DNA of 64,000 bases from Arenicellales bacterium (GCA_951813075.1 OX638343.1:1271999-1335998), one strand, 5' to 3'. Numbered from the stretch's first letter, positions 18,174 to 27,623 are shown. The notes: a model not told the origin generated them from the sequence alone. Made by a program: numbers and translations.

Positions 18174-20500
18174 TTTGAATTCCCACCTTTATAGATATTA
18201 TTCATTGCCATCAGCACTCGTTCCGGTGTCGCAGGTGCGTCCAGTTTCGGCCAATCCTGATAATCTGACAGACTTGAAATCGCATCGCAGATCGCGCTGT
18301 AAACTGAAATCGCAAGCATTAGCGGAGGTTCACCCACAGCTTTCGAGCGATAGATTGTATTCTCTTGGTTTCGCCCGCGCTCCCAGATTTGAACATTAAA
18401 CTCCTCAGGAACATCCCCAATCGTCGGAATTTTGTAGGTCGATGGTGCATGAGTTCGAAGACTACCCTTGTCATCCCACCATAACTCCTCACTGGTCAGC
18501 CAGCCGGCACCTTGCACAAATCCACCTTCAATCTGCCCCAGATCCACAGCCGGATTCAATGACTTTCCCACATCGTGCAGTATGTCGACCCGACTCAGTC
18601 GATATTCACCTGTCAGTCGGTCAACTGCAACTTCACTGACCGCCGCACCCGTTCCGAAATAAAAGAATGGACGTCCCTGCATTTTCGAACGGTCCCAGCT
18701 GATTTTTGGTGTCCGGTAATGTCCGGTCGCCGAAAGCGGCACCCGAGACACTTGTGCCAATTGAACAATTTCCGCAAATGATGCCGAGTTGCGTCCCGCC
18801 ACCACCAGACCGCGCATGAACTTTACTGCATCAGCTCTGGTATTCCACTTCTTCGCGGCAACTTCGCAAAGGCGTTTCTTGATTTTCCGAGCCGCGTCCT
18901 GTGCAGCCTTGCCATTGATATCCGAACCGGATGAAGCCGCTGTCGCTGAAGTATTCGGTACCCTTGAAGTATTGGTCTCGGTGATTTTCACTGTATTGAG
19001 TGGAACACTGAATTCCTCGGCGACGACCTGAGCAACTTTGATGAACAGCCCCTGCCCCATTTCGGTCCCGCCGTGGTTCAGATGGATGCTTCCATCGGTA
19101 TACACGTGAACCAGGGCAAATGCCTGATTGAAATGCGTCGTGGTAAAGGAAATTCCAAATTTGACTGGTGACAGCGCAATTCCACGACGAAATCTCGGGC
19201 TATCCCTATTTGTCTCGCGTATGGCGCTTCGGCGCGCACGATAATCAGAACTTTCAACCAGCTCGGTTGTCAACGATCGAATATCGAATCCGGTCATCCG
19301 CATTCCGTACGGTGTGATATTGCGGGTTTGCTTTCCGTAATAATTCAATCGGCGTATCTGTAACGGGTCCTTCTTCAGATGGCAGGCAATCTCGTCAATG
19401 ATCCGTTCGATGCATAGCATTCCCTGCGGCGCGCCAAAACCCCTGAATGCCGTGTTCGAAACCGTATTGGTACGGCAAAGACGCGTTGTCGCGGTAACAT
19501 GGTCCAGGTAATAGGCGTTGTCCAGATGCAACAGTGTTCGGTCGTTGATAGGCCTCGAAAGATCAGCTGAATAACCGCACCTTGATGCCATATCAACTTT
19601 GAGACCCTGAATGCGTCCCGAATCATCAAATCCCACGTCATATTCAAATGTGAAATCGTGGCGCTTGCCGGTTGCCAGCATATCGATATCACGGTCGAGT
19701 CTGAGTTTCGCCGGTCGGCCGGTCGAATTGGCTACAATCGCCGCAATACAAGCCCATTGCGCAGCTTGGGTTTCCTTGCCACCGAACCCGCCGCCCATTC
19801 GACGAACCTCGACTTGAACAGCGTTCAACGGTTTGTCCAGGACTTTTGCCACCAATTCCTGGACTTCAGAAGGATGTTGTGTCGATGAATGAATTAGAAA
19901 ATCGCCTCCCTCTCGAGGAATCGCCATTGCTGCCTGACCCTCTAGATAGAAATGATCCTGACCTCCACATTCGAATTGTCCTGTGATTCGATTGGCAGCA
20001 TTTTCAATCACTTTTTCCGGATCGCCTTTTCGGATTGTGGAGGAAGGAAGCACATAGCTTTCCCGGTTGAGCGCATCGTCGATGGTCAATATAGGTTGTT
20101 CGAGTTCGTATTCGATGTGCGCCTGCCGGCATGCATCTCGCGCCTGTTGTTCGGACTCGGCTGCAACTGCAAACAGAACTTGGCCTGCAAAATCTACCCG
20201 CAATTGCGCAAAGACAGGGTCATCTCCGATCGTCGGACTGCAGTCGTTAACTCCCGGAATCGATTTCGCATCAAATACCCCTACTACACCGGGCGATTGT
20301 GAAACAGCTCGAAGGTCGGTGGAAATAATGCGCGCACAGGCATGTGGGCTCAACGCTGGCCAAACGTGAAGCAGATCCCGCGGCTCCGGAATATCATCAA
20401 CATAGTAGGCTTCGCCTGTTACATGGCGAACCGCACTATCGTGCGGTAGCGGATGCCGGACAGTTCTCGTCAATTCCTTGTCGGGAACGAAATCAAGCAT
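18170..20500 (-). CDS. xdhB: Xanthine dehydrogenase molybdopterin-binding subunit
   Basis: 776 aa from ATG 20498-20500 (MLDFVPDKELTRTVRHPLP), which overlaps the xdhA stop by eight bases; the 17-residue longer frame lies inside xdhA. Active-site blocks are RRMGGGFGGKETQ, AFRGFGAPQGM with the substrate-orienting Arg, GGTEMGQGLF and the catalytic-glutamate block SKAVGEPPLMLAIS. It oxidises hypoxanthine to xanthine and xanthine to urate, passing electrons to XdhA. The order xdhA-xdhB-xdhC and the urate enzymes upstream fix the substrate class with good confidence. Confidence 0.95.
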   Translation of the reverse strand: MLDFVPDKELTRTVRHPLPHDSAVRHVTGEAYYVDDIPEPRDLLHVWPALSPHACARIISTDLRAVSQSPGVVGVFDAKSIPGVNDCSPTIGDDPVFAQLRVDFAGQVLFAVAAESEQQARDACRQAHIEYELEQPILTIDDALNRESYVLPSSTIRKGDPEKVIENAANRITGQFECGGQDHFYLEGQAAMAIPREGGDFLIHSSTQHPSEVQELVAKVLDKPLNAVQVEVRRMGGGFGGKETQAAQWACIAAIVANSTGRPAKLRLDRDIDMLATGKRHDFTFEYDVGFDDSGRIQGLKVDMASRCGYSADLSRPINDRTLLHLDNAYYLDHVTATTRLCRTNTVSNTAFRGFGAPQGMLCIERIIDEIACHLKKDPLQIRRLNYYGKQTRNITPYGMRMTGFDIRSLTTELVESSDYRARRSAIRETNRDSPRFRRGIALSPVKFGISFTTTHFNQAFALVHVYTDGSIHLNHGGTEMGQGLFIKVAQVVAEEFSVPLNTVKITETNTSRVPNTSATAASSGSDINGKAAQDAARKIKKRLCEVAAKKWNTRADAVKFMRGLVVAGRNSASFAEIVQLAQVSRVPLSATGHYRTPKISWDRSKMQGRPFFYFGTGAAVSEVAVDRLTGEYRLSRVDILHDVGKSLNPAVDLGQIEGGFVQGAGWLTSEELWWDDKGSLRTHAPSTYKIPTIGDVPEEFNVQIWERGRNQENTIYRSKAVGEPPLMLAISVYSAICDAISSLSDYQDWPKLDAPATPERVLMAMNNIYKGGNSK

Positions 20501-21953
20501 GCTGTACCTGCCGTACACCAATCTTTTCGCCGCTTCGCAGCTCGTCAGCAAATCGCTCCAGCAATCCTGCTGCTACAGCCGATCGATAACTGGAACTTCC
20601 TCTGAAATCGGTAATTGGCGTAAAATCCATATCAAGTGCCTCTCGGGCTTGTTTGACATCCTCCGCAGTCAAACTATTTCCAATCAACGCTTTCTCGCAG
20701 TTCCTGGCTCTCAGCGGTGTCGTTGCCATACCCCCGTAACAGACCCTGGCTGTCTGCACTCTGTTTCCATGTATCGTCACCGAAAATGCACCACAGACTG
20801 CAGAAATATCCTGATGGAAGCGTTTTGAAATTTTGAAAATTCGAAACTCCTGTCTTTCCTGTGGTAACGGTACGTCAATCCGTTCAAGAAATTCACCAGG
20901 TGCAAGATCCTGCTTACCATAATCAATGAAAAAATCTTCTGCAGCAACAGTTCGGGTTTGTTGTGCTGAGTTGATGAGCAATCTCGCATCCAACGCCACC
21001 AAAGCCGGCAAACTGTCGCCTATAGGTGAACCGTTGGCGACGTTGCCACCCAAAGTAGCCAGATTACGAATCTGATCTGACCCATAGCGAATGAACAGTT
21101 CATCAAGACTGTCATAGTGTTCGGCAAGTACTGCCATCGCGTCAGATATCGTGACCGCTGCACCGATTCGTATGTACCCGTCGTCAATGTCGATTGCAGT
21201 TAGAGACTCAACTGCGCCGGTATAGATAACAGTCTCGAGGTAATGTCTCTGCTTAGTTACCCACAGGCCCACATCTGTTGCACCAGCCACAATTCGACTT
21301 TCGGGATGAGATTCAAGAATTCGCGCGAGATCACTGGTAGTTCTGGGTGCGTAGTATTTCTGCCCGTTTGAGTTTATTTCGACAGTCGTGCGTGCATCAA
21401 GCGCCGAAATACTGCGGACAGTCTTATTCTCTTTACGATCAAATTGATCCTTGGTCGTCGACTTCAAGGCCTTGCGACAAGCCCGGACGATTGGTGCGTA
21501 CCCGGTGCACCGGCATAGATTACCCGCAAGCGCGTTGTCAATTGATTGTCTGTCAGTCGGACATTGATTGTGATACATCGCAAACATCGACATGATGAAA
21601 CCAGGTGTGCAGAAACCACACTGTGACCCATGCTCTTCGACCATTGCCTGCTGCACTGCGTGCAACTCTCCATCGGGATTTTTCAGATGTTCGACGGTGA
21701 TCAACTGCTGTCCATGCAGGAAAGGTACAAACATGATGCATGAATTGACCGCCCGGTATCGCATTTTGCCGTTTTCTGCGTTACCCAGTACAACGGTACA
21801 GGCACCACAGTCGCCTTCTGCGCAACCTTCCTTGGTACCGGTCATATGTTCAGTCTTACGAAGGTATTCGAGTACCGTCATTGTCGGTGGTGGGTTCGAC
21901 AGCGTCTGGGGTTGATCCCCAAGTAAAAATCGAATGGCGTTACCAGACTGCAT
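20493..21953 (-). CDS. xdhA: Xanthine dehydrogenase small subunit ([2Fe-2S] and FAD)
   Basis: 486 aa from ATG 21951-21953, sharing one base with the uraH stop (TGATG). The N-terminal iron-sulfur part has GCAEGDCGACTVV (with a later Cys), [10 protein letters not shown] and [11 protein letters not shown]. The FAD-binding domain begins near residue 185 with RIVAGATDVGLWVTKQ and continues with NLATLGGNVANGSPIGD; a CO_deh_flav_C domain ends the protein. It receives electrons from XdhB and reduces NAD+ or another acceptor. This fused FeS-FAD layout is typical of XdhA rather than of separate Cox-type S and M subunits. Confidence 0.95.
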   Translation of the reverse strand: MQSGNAIRFLLGDQPQTLSNPPPTMTVLEYLRKTEHMTGTKEGCAEGDCGACTVVLGNAENGKMRYRAVNSCIMFVPFLHGQQLITVEHLKNPDGELHAVQQAMVEEHGSQCGFCTPGFIMSMFAMYHNQCPTDRQSIDNALAGNLCRCTGYAPIVRACRKALKSTTKDQFDRKENKTVRSISALDARTTVEINSNGQKYYAPRTTSDLARILESHPESRIVAGATDVGLWVTKQRHYLETVIYTGAVESLTAIDIDDGYIRIGAAVTISDAMAVLAEHYDSLDELFIRYGSDQIRNLATLGGNVANGSPIGDSLPALVALDARLLINSAQQTRTVAAEDFFIDYGKQDLAPGEFLERIDVPLPQERQEFRIFKISKRFHQDISAVCGAFSVTIHGNRVQTARVCYGGMATTPLRARNCEKALIGNSLTAEDVKQAREALDMDFTPITDFRGSSSYRSAVAAGLLERFADELRSGEKIGVRQVQHA

Positions 21954-22306
21954 CAACTGCCCCGATAGGTTGAATATCCGTAGTTGGACAGCAGCAACGG
22001 GACGTGATAGTGCTGATTCGCATCCGCAACACAGAAACGGATCACAACCTCATCCAAAAATTCCCGATCCTGATAGTCGGGTTCTTTCAAGCGCAGATAC
22101 TCCCCCGCCTGAAATACACTTTCATAAGTTCCCACAGTCAGCGCGTCATCTTCCAGCAATGGTGAGTCCACCCGTCCGTCGTCGTTTGTAACACGGGATG
22201 CCAGATGTTCCCTTTTGTCACCGTCCAGGCGATAAAGATCAATGCGAATTCCCTTTCCAGGCTTTCCGCGCACGAGATCCAATACGTGTGTCGTCAATTT
22301 TCCCAT
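21953..22306 (-). CDS. uraH: 5-hydroxyisourate hydrolase (transthyretin-like)
   Basis: 117 aa, the usual length. It begins with the family block LTTHVLDLVRGKPGKG, has a central VFQAGEYL and ends with the diagnostic C-terminal tetrapeptide YRGS, all conserved in HIU hydrolase and placing active-site His and Arg correctly. It hydrolyses 5-hydroxyisourate, the unstable product of urate oxidation, to OHCU. It lies 16 bases after puuD and touches xdhA. OHCU decarboxylase and allantoinase genes, the next steps, are not in the window. Confidence 0.95.
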   Translation of the reverse strand: MGKLTTHVLDLVRGKPGKGIRIDLYRLDGDKREHLASRVTNDDGRVDSPLLEDDALTVGTYESVFQAGEYLRLKEPDYQDREFLDEVVIRFCVADANQHYHVPLLLSNYGYSTYRGS

Positions 22307-22322
22307 TTGGCTTAAATCCTAA

Positions 22323-23531
22323 CTACTGACTTGGTTGTCCCTGCCCTGTTTGGCTTAGCTGCGCGTACCACGCCGCAATTATCTGACGCTCCTCCTCGGA
22401 TATTTTTGAAACGTTGCCGATCGGCATGGAGCGGGATGCGACAGCTGTAGAAAAAATACGTGCCGCCATTGTTTCTATCTGACTGTCCGAATCCAGTACG
22501 ACACCTCCCGGCGCGACGGTAAATCCGGGTTGCACCGGTGTGGCAGAGTGACAGACTGTGCAACGCTCATGAATGATTCCGCGTACGCTTTCCATGGTCA
22601 CAGATTTTAAATCATACAGGTTCAGCATTGATTTTGGAATCGTAAGAACCACAATCACGACGAACAACGCTGATGCGACAGCAGGCAACCACCATTTCGA
22701 ACCGGCAAGATGCCGAATATTGAAGAAGTGTCGAATTAAAATTCCGACGACTCCCAGAGCGATGAGTATAAGCCAATTCCAGGGACTGCCGAAGGTGGAC
22801 GGATAGTGGCTCGCAATCATGATGAACAGTACAGGCAGCGTGAGGTAGTTGTTGTGTCTCGATCGTGTCAGCGCCGCTCGCCCAAGTTCCGCGTCGCGTT
22901 CCGCGTCGGATTTCATGGCATCAACCAATGATTTTTGAGACGGTATGATCACAGCCATGACATTCAGTACCATGATGGTTCCAATGGCTGCTCCTACATG
23001 AATGTACGCGCCTCGTCCACTGAACAAATGACAAAGAACAAACGCGAGAACTGCAAACCACGCGAAAATCAATGTGGCAAGCAGTTGCTGACGATCTCGA
23101 AGAAATGATCGACACATGCCGTCGTAGACAATCCATGATCCCACCAAGGTCAGCACCCCGATCACTGCTCCTTGCAGCGGTGACAGATCATTCAACGATG
23201 CATCCAGAAGGAATACTCTAGCGTCCAGATAAAAGATCAACACGAGCAACGCGAGGCCGGTAAACAAAGTGAAGTATGCTTCCCACTTGAACCAATGCAA
23301 CTGGGGCGGCAGTTGCTGAGGTGCTACCGCATATTTCTGGAGGTGATAAAAACCACCACCATGAATCGCCCATAAATCGCCTTCGATTCCAGCCGCTTCG
23401 TCACGACCGCGCTCAAGACGATTCTCAAGCCAGTTGAAATAAAATGACGCGCCAATCCAGGCAATTCCAACCGTCAGATGTGCCCAACGAAGCGCCAGCT
23501 CAATCCATTCTGCAATATAACTTCCTATCAT
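22323..23531 (-). CDS. puuD: Urate hydroxylase PuuD, membrane protein with cytochrome c domain
   Basis: 402 aa. About eight hydrophobic helices from residue 10 to about 300 are followed by a periplasmic cytochrome c domain with one heme site (CTVCH) and a distal Met candidate in SRSMPIGN. Early blocks such as LRWAHLTVGIAWIGASFYF and GGFYHLQKYAVAP match the PuuD family, which oxidises urate to 5-hydroxyisourate and sends electrons to the respiratory chain rather than making hydrogen peroxide. It is the first gene of the operon puuD-uraH-xdhABC-ABC importer. The 205-base divergent gap to the acyl-CoA synthetase gene holds the promoters. Confidence 0.93.
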   Translation of the reverse strand: MIGSYIAEWIELALRWAHLTVGIAWIGASFYFNWLENRLERGRDEAAGIEGDLWAIHGGGFYHLQKYAVAPQQLPPQLHWFKWEAYFTLFTGLALLVLIFYLDARVFLLDASLNDLSPLQGAVIGVLTLVGSWIVYDGMCRSFLRDRQQLLATLIFAWFAVLAFVLCHLFSGRGAYIHVGAAIGTIMVLNVMAVIIPSQKSLVDAMKSDAERDAELGRAALTRSRHNNYLTLPVLFIMIASHYPSTFGSPWNWLILIALGVVGILIRHFFNIRHLAGSKWWLPAVASALFVVIVVLTIPKSMLNLYDLKSVTMESVRGIIHERCTVCHSATPVQPGFTVAPGGVVLDSDSQIETMAARIFSTAVASRSMPIGNVSKISEEERQIIAAWYAQLSQTGQGQPSQ

Positions 23532-23638
23532 CAGTCCTGTTACCTGTTCAAAACAAGAACAGCAATCCGCCAGAATTTTAAATTATGAATATCCACTGTG
23601 CTTTCATTACCGGTTGAAAGTCAAGATTTTTTCAATAC

Positions 23639-23654
23639 AATGAAATCCTTCATT
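23639..23654. promoter_or_regulatory. Short inverted repeat in the puuD/matB divergent promoter
   Basis: AATGAA-ATCC-TTCATT is a perfect 6+6 inverted repeat midway between the divergent starts of puuD (23531) and the acyl-CoA synthetase gene (23737). The position suits an operator, but a 12-base match can arise by chance and no regulator gene adjoins, so this is tentative. Confidence 0.2.
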
Positions 23655-23736
23655 ATGCCACCGCAATGTTATCCTACATTGATTGACCGGTTGGCATGTC
23701 AACAAATTCACCAACAATCAATATCTTAACACCATT

Positions 23737-25260
23737 ATGGGCAACTTTTTCTCCCTGCTCCACGAACAGATTCAAACATCTGCCAATCGCGTCTTTCTTG
23801 AGTTTGGAGATCGAACATCAATCACCTACGGCGAAGCAGATCGGATGTCCGCTCAAGTTGCCAACCGACTGGCAACATTTGGCCTGAAACCCGGTGATCG
23901 TGTAACAGTACAAGTCGAGAAGTCGCCACAAGTCGTTATTTTATATCTCGCTTGCCTGAGATCCGGACTGGTATTTCACCCTCTGAATACGGCTTACACG
24001 CTCCATGAACTCGAACACTTCTTTGAGGATGCACAACCATCTCTCGTTGTGTGCCGCCCCAGTATGGCCTATGAAGTTCGACAACTCGCCAGTCGATTCG
24101 ATATAGAACATGTTGAAACACTTGATGAGAACGGCAACGGATCTTTTTGGGATCAAGTATCGAGCCAGCATGATGAGTTTGCGGTCGCAGAACGCTCACC
24201 TGACGATACAGCCTTGTTGATTTACACTTCCGGCACAACCGGTAAGCCGAAAGGTGCGATGATCACGCACCATAATCTGTCCTCCAACATCCTGGCTATC
24301 ATGGAGTTCTGGGAGTGGGAAGCAAATGACGTACTTTTGCACGTGCTGCCTCTCTTTCATGTCCATGGACTATGTCCAGCACTTCACTGTCCGATTATGG
24401 GAGGATCAAAGATATTGTTTCAAAACAGGTTTTCTGTCAGCGAAACTATAAATCTGCTTCCCCACACCTCGGTTTTGATGGCGGTGCCGACCGTTTATAC
24501 GCGCCTGCTATCAGATAACAGACTGACAACGGAAGTGTGCCAAGACATTCGTATCTTTCTTTCCGGGTCAGCGCCGCTACTGCCGGAGACAGCCTACGAA
24601 TTTGAACGGCGTACCGGTCACCGCATCATGGAACGATACGGGATGTCTGAAGGTCAGATGATCACATCCAATCCGTTTCGGGGAGACCGATTGATCGGGA
24701 CGGTAGGTCTGGCGTTTCCTGATATCAAGTTGCGAATTTGCGACGAATCAGGCGAGCGACTTGATCACGGTGAGATTGGTATGCTGGAAATTAAAGGTCC
24801 TAATGTATTCAGCGGTTATTGGCGTAATCCGACCGCGACTGAAAAAGCTTTTCGGAGTGATGGATATTTCATCACCGGTGATCTCGGTACGATTGACGAA
24901 AATGGATATCTATCGATTGTCGGCAGGGAAAGTGATCTGATTATTTCTGCGGGTCTAAATATCTATCCCAAGGAGGTGGAAGATCTACTGAACCAGATTA
25001 CAGGCGTCGCGGACTCAGCGGTTTTCGCGGTGCCCCATCCCGATTTGGGTGAGGCAGTATTTGCGACCGTGGTCAAAGAGAAGAACGCTACCGTCACATC
25101 CGACGACATTATCTCGACGATAAAGGAAAAACTCTCATCTTTCAAGATTCCGAAAAAAATTGAATTTGTCGACGATCTACCGAGAAACGCAATGGGTAAG
25201 GTTGAAAAGAAACAGCTTCGGATTCGGCATCAGACAGAGTTCAATTCCCAGGCGCGCTAG
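23737..25260 (+). CDS. matB: Malonyl-CoA/methylmalonyl-CoA synthetase-like acyl-CoA synthetase
   Basis: 507 aa from ATG 23737. It is an adenylate-forming enzyme: P-loop-like YTSGTTGKPKGAMITH, ERYGMSEGQMITSNP, YFITGDLGTIDENGYLSIVGR and the C-terminal lysine block RNAMGKVEKKQL. The overall pattern, especially the LPLFHVHGLCPALHCPIMGG and ERYGMSEGQM blocks, resembles MatB-type malonyl-CoA synthetases that activate malonate or methylmalonate. Other short-chain acids remain possible. An SDR resembling 2,4-dienoyl-CoA reductase converges on it downstream, so fatty-acid-related metabolism is plausible. Confidence 0.8.
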   Translation: MGNFFSLLHEQIQTSANRVFLEFGDRTSITYGEADRMSAQVANRLATFGLKPGDRVTVQVEKSPQVVILYLACLRSGLVFHPLNTAYTLHELEHFFEDAQPSLVVCRPSMAYEVRQLASRFDIEHVETLDENGNGSFWDQVSSQHDEFAVAERSPDDTALLIYTSGTTGKPKGAMITHHNLSSNILAIMEFWEWEANDVLLHVLPLFHVHGLCPALHCPIMGGSKILFQNRFSVSETINLLPHTSVLMAVPTVYTRLLSDNRLTTEVCQDIRIFLSGSAPLLPETAYEFERRTGHRIMERYGMSEGQMITSNPFRGDRLIGTVGLAFPDIKLRICDESGERLDHGEIGMLEIKGPNVFSGYWRNPTATEKAFRSDGYFITGDLGTIDENGYLSIVGRESDLIISAGLNIYPKEVEDLLNQITGVADSAVFAVPHPDLGEAVFATVVKEKNATVTSDDIISTIKEKLSSFKIPKKIEFVDDLPRNAMGKVEKKQLRIRHQTEFNSQAR

Positions 25261-25324
25261 ACACGACAACCAGCCATTGCAACCTATTACGAGTTCGGAT
25301 GGTGAACCGAATTTCTCAATGCGA

Positions 25325-26122
25325 TCAGCTGTCCAACTTCTCCATCAGTCCTGTTACACCGGACAGTGACCAGCCACCATCAACCGGTATGACAGCGCCT
25401 GTGATGTAGTCGGCCATTGGCGATGACAGAAACATGGCAGCCTTGCCGATATCGTCAGTGTTTCCGAGTCGCTTGAGCGGAACAGACTCGGTTACTTCAT
25501 CGATATGCTGTGGTGTAGGAGCCAGTCTTTTCATGCCTTCCGTATCCTGGATTGGACCTGGAACAATGGAATTGACGCGAATACCTTCACTACCCCATTC
25601 CATTGCCAAGGTTCTAGTCAGCATGTCGACACCGGCTTTAGCAGCGCAAACATGAGACTGGAGAATCATCGGAATAAATGACTGAGGGGCGGATATGTTG
25701 ATCACTGATCCACCCGGTTTTCTAAGGTAGGGATAAGCGGCGCGGAGTACATGGTAACTCCCGAGAAGATCAATATTCATCACCGCGGCAAATCCATTTG
25801 AAGACATGTCCATTGCGCGAGCTGGAAAATTTCCGGCAGCACCGGATACTAGAACATCGAATTCCCCAAATTTCGCATTGAACATCTCGAAAGCTTCCGT
25901 CACTTTGGCATAATCTCTGACATCAGCGCTGAATCCATGCGCAGAAACACCCGCTTCCTTCAGAAATCTGACCGCACTATCGATTTTTTCATGTGATCGC
26001 CCGATCACACCGACGTTCGCGCCAGCGTCAGCGAAATTTCTCGCAACGCCAAGATTGATACCACTTGTTCCTCCAGCAACAATTACTGTTCTTTCAGAAA
26101 AGTCAATATCGCTGGTTGTCAT
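25325..26122 (-). CDS. SDR oxidoreductase of the 2,4-dienoyl-CoA reductase type
   Basis: 265 aa. The Rossmann loop VAGGTSGINLGVARNFADAG is at about residues 15-34 and the C-terminal block RVNSIVPGPIQDTEGMKRL is conserved. The usual SDR catalytic YxxxK is replaced by HVCAAKAGVDMLTR: the Lys remains and the Tyr is absent. That pattern, with PGPI..TEG, is known from NADPH-dependent 2,4-dienoyl-CoA reductases (mitochondrial/peroxisomal DECR type), which use other residues for proton transfer. It would reduce dienoyl-CoA intermediates of unsaturated fatty acid oxidation. It converges with the acyl-CoA synthetase gene with a 64-base gap. Confidence 0.8.
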   Translation of the reverse strand: MTTSDIDFSERTVIVAGGTSGINLGVARNFADAGANVGVIGRSHEKIDSAVRFLKEAGVSAHGFSADVRDYAKVTEAFEMFNAKFGEFDVLVSGAAGNFPARAMDMSSNGFAAVMNIDLLGSYHVLRAAYPYLRKPGGSVINISAPQSFIPMILQSHVCAAKAGVDMLTRTLAMEWGSEGIRVNSIVPGPIQDTEGMKRLAPTPQHIDEVTESVPLKRLGNTDDIGKAAMFLSSPMADYITGAVIPVDGGWSLSGVTGLMEKLDS

Positions 26123-26225
26123 TGGAATTCAAGTTCTCACAGGAATGATTGCTTGACCAGCAGAGGCGAATCGGCAGACACCGCAATATCTCTTTCGATA
26201 TGGCTCAGCATCCGGCTTCGTGGTC

Positions 26226-26387
26226 TCATTCAGTGTTCTTCCGACTAAACGATGAGAGCAACATATAGATGACAGAAACAACAATACCCCAAAGAGCCAC
26301 ATTGTTGATTGGATTGTCTAGAAAGACGTTGAAAGTCGAAAGTATGAAGCAACATACAATAGCGACAATACCTAATAGATAGTTCAT
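26226..26387 (-). CDS. Small two-helix membrane protein (53 aa)
   Basis: A 53-residue frame starts at ATG 26385-26387, seven bases after AGGA. It begins MNYLLGIVAIVCCFILSTF, has a short polar turn (FLDNPINN) and a second hydrophobic helix ALWGIVVSVIYMLLSS, and ends with a charged SRKNTE tail. The layout, ribosome binding site and clean stop support a real gene. No family is recognised. It sits between the SDR gene (same strand, 103 bases away) and the divergent TauD-like gene. Function is unknown; a helical-hairpin membrane protein is all that can be said. Confidence 0.5.
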   Translation of the reverse strand: MNYLLGIVAIVCCFILSTFNVFLDNPINNVALWGIVVSVIYMLLSSFSRKNTE

Positions 26388-26445
26388 TTCGTATCCTGGA
26401 ATGGTGTTCTATTTTGTGCCGATTTTAGCAGAATCAAGCAAAATG

Positions 26446-26459
26446 TTGGGCAAGCCCAA
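26446..26459. promoter_or_regulatory. Palindrome upstream of the TauD-like gene
   Basis: TTGGGC-AA-GCCCAA is a near-perfect 14-base palindrome located about 128 bases before the dioxygenase start and 59 bases before the divergent small gene. It could be an operator for either gene. No regulator is adjacent, so support is weak. Confidence 0.25.
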
Positions 26460-26586
26460 AATGATAAAAGTAAAATTGCTGACCAAGGAGGTCGGTTAGA
26501 TTTTAACGGATTTCTGAAGGGTTTTCGCAACCGGATTATGGCGAATTGCCTGTATGTTAATGACTTAATGCGACAGAAATCGATTT

Positions 26587-27585
26587 ATGGAAGTTCTTGA
26601 TCTTTCGCACGAAGAGAGCACAGAGCGGCTTGAGTGGCGGGTGGATAACGGTTTTGCCTGGACCAGGAGTCAGATAGATCCTCAAAGTTGCATCATTCCT
26701 GTCAGCGACGAAGTTAAGGATGAAATTCTAAAAGTAGCTGAGGTGATCGATGCGAATCCGCTCCCAACGCTACTGAGACATCCCGAACAGTTCGAAATTC
26801 CCAAAACCCTGGAATTGATGACAGAAATTCGAACAAGATTGGATATTCCTCCCGGAGTCGCAGTTGTCGATAGAATTCCACTGGATGAGGTTTCGATTGA
26901 ACAAGCCATCGACATATTCTGGATTATCGGTCAGAAGATCGGACGTAATGTTGCCCAAAAATGGGATGGTACCATGATTTATCACGTCCGTGATACTGGT
27001 GCCGAGTACGGTTACGGCGTACGCGGCTCGTACACAAAGGTTGAGCTACTCTTCCACAATGACAATGCCTTTGGCATCGCGCTTCCCCACTATGTCGGAC
27101 TAATGTGCATCAGGCCCTCGCTCAAGGGTGGGCTTAGTCGGTTCTGCAGCCTGTATTCGATTCACAATCAAATGCTGAGCAAATATCCGGCGCAGCTCAA
27201 GCGCCTTTACCAACCTGTCCTTTGGGACCGGCAGGCGGAACATGCTCAGGGTGAACCGATTGTTGTGCGTGCACCGGTTTTCCGATTTGAAAACAACCGA
27301 CTCCGGACTCGGGCAAATCCAAGTCTGATCAAGAAAGGCTATGACGTGGCAGGCTGCGAGATGGACAGTGAGACGTCAGATGCGGTTCACGCACTCAAAG
27401 AAGTATCCGAAGAGTCGTCCCTGTGGTTTGAGCTACCTATCGAACGAGGGCAGTTGCAGTACATCAACAACATTGATATCGCGCACTACCGTAGCGAATT
27501 CGTAGATGACCCAACCCCTTCCAAAAAACGACATCTGGTTCGATCATGGCATCGCGACTGTGGGCGGATCACCTACGACGGCTGA
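26587..27585 (+). CDS. TauD/TfdA-like Fe(II)/2-oxoglutarate dioxygenase
   Basis: 332 aa. The facial-triad start is HND at residues 157-159 in ELLFHNDNAF. The distal His is probably in IAHYRSEF near residue 300, followed by the 2-oxoglutarate-binding Arg in HLVRSWHRD. The NNIDIAHYR...HLVRSWHR arrangement is characteristic of TauD-like proteins. It would couple 2-oxoglutarate decarboxylation to hydroxylation of an unknown small molecule. A pyridoxine-phosphate-synthase-family gene follows 38 bases later on the same strand, suggesting co-transcription, but the functional link is unclear. Confidence 0.8.
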   Translation: MEVLDLSHEESTERLEWRVDNGFAWTRSQIDPQSCIIPVSDEVKDEILKVAEVIDANPLPTLLRHPEQFEIPKTLELMTEIRTRLDIPPGVAVVDRIPLDEVSIEQAIDIFWIIGQKIGRNVAQKWDGTMIYHVRDTGAEYGYGVRGSYTKVELLFHNDNAFGIALPHYVGLMCIRPSLKGGLSRFCSLYSIHNQMLSKYPAQLKRLYQPVLWDRQAEHAQGEPIVVRAPVFRFENNRLRTRANPSLIKKGYDVAGCEMDSETSDAVHALKEVSEESSLWFELPIERGQLQYINNIDIAHYRSEFVDDPTPSKKRHLVRSWHRDCGRITYDG

Positions 27586-27623
27586 TGTATTTGAAGTGAA
27601 CCGTAAAGTGGAAACGTGGCAAA

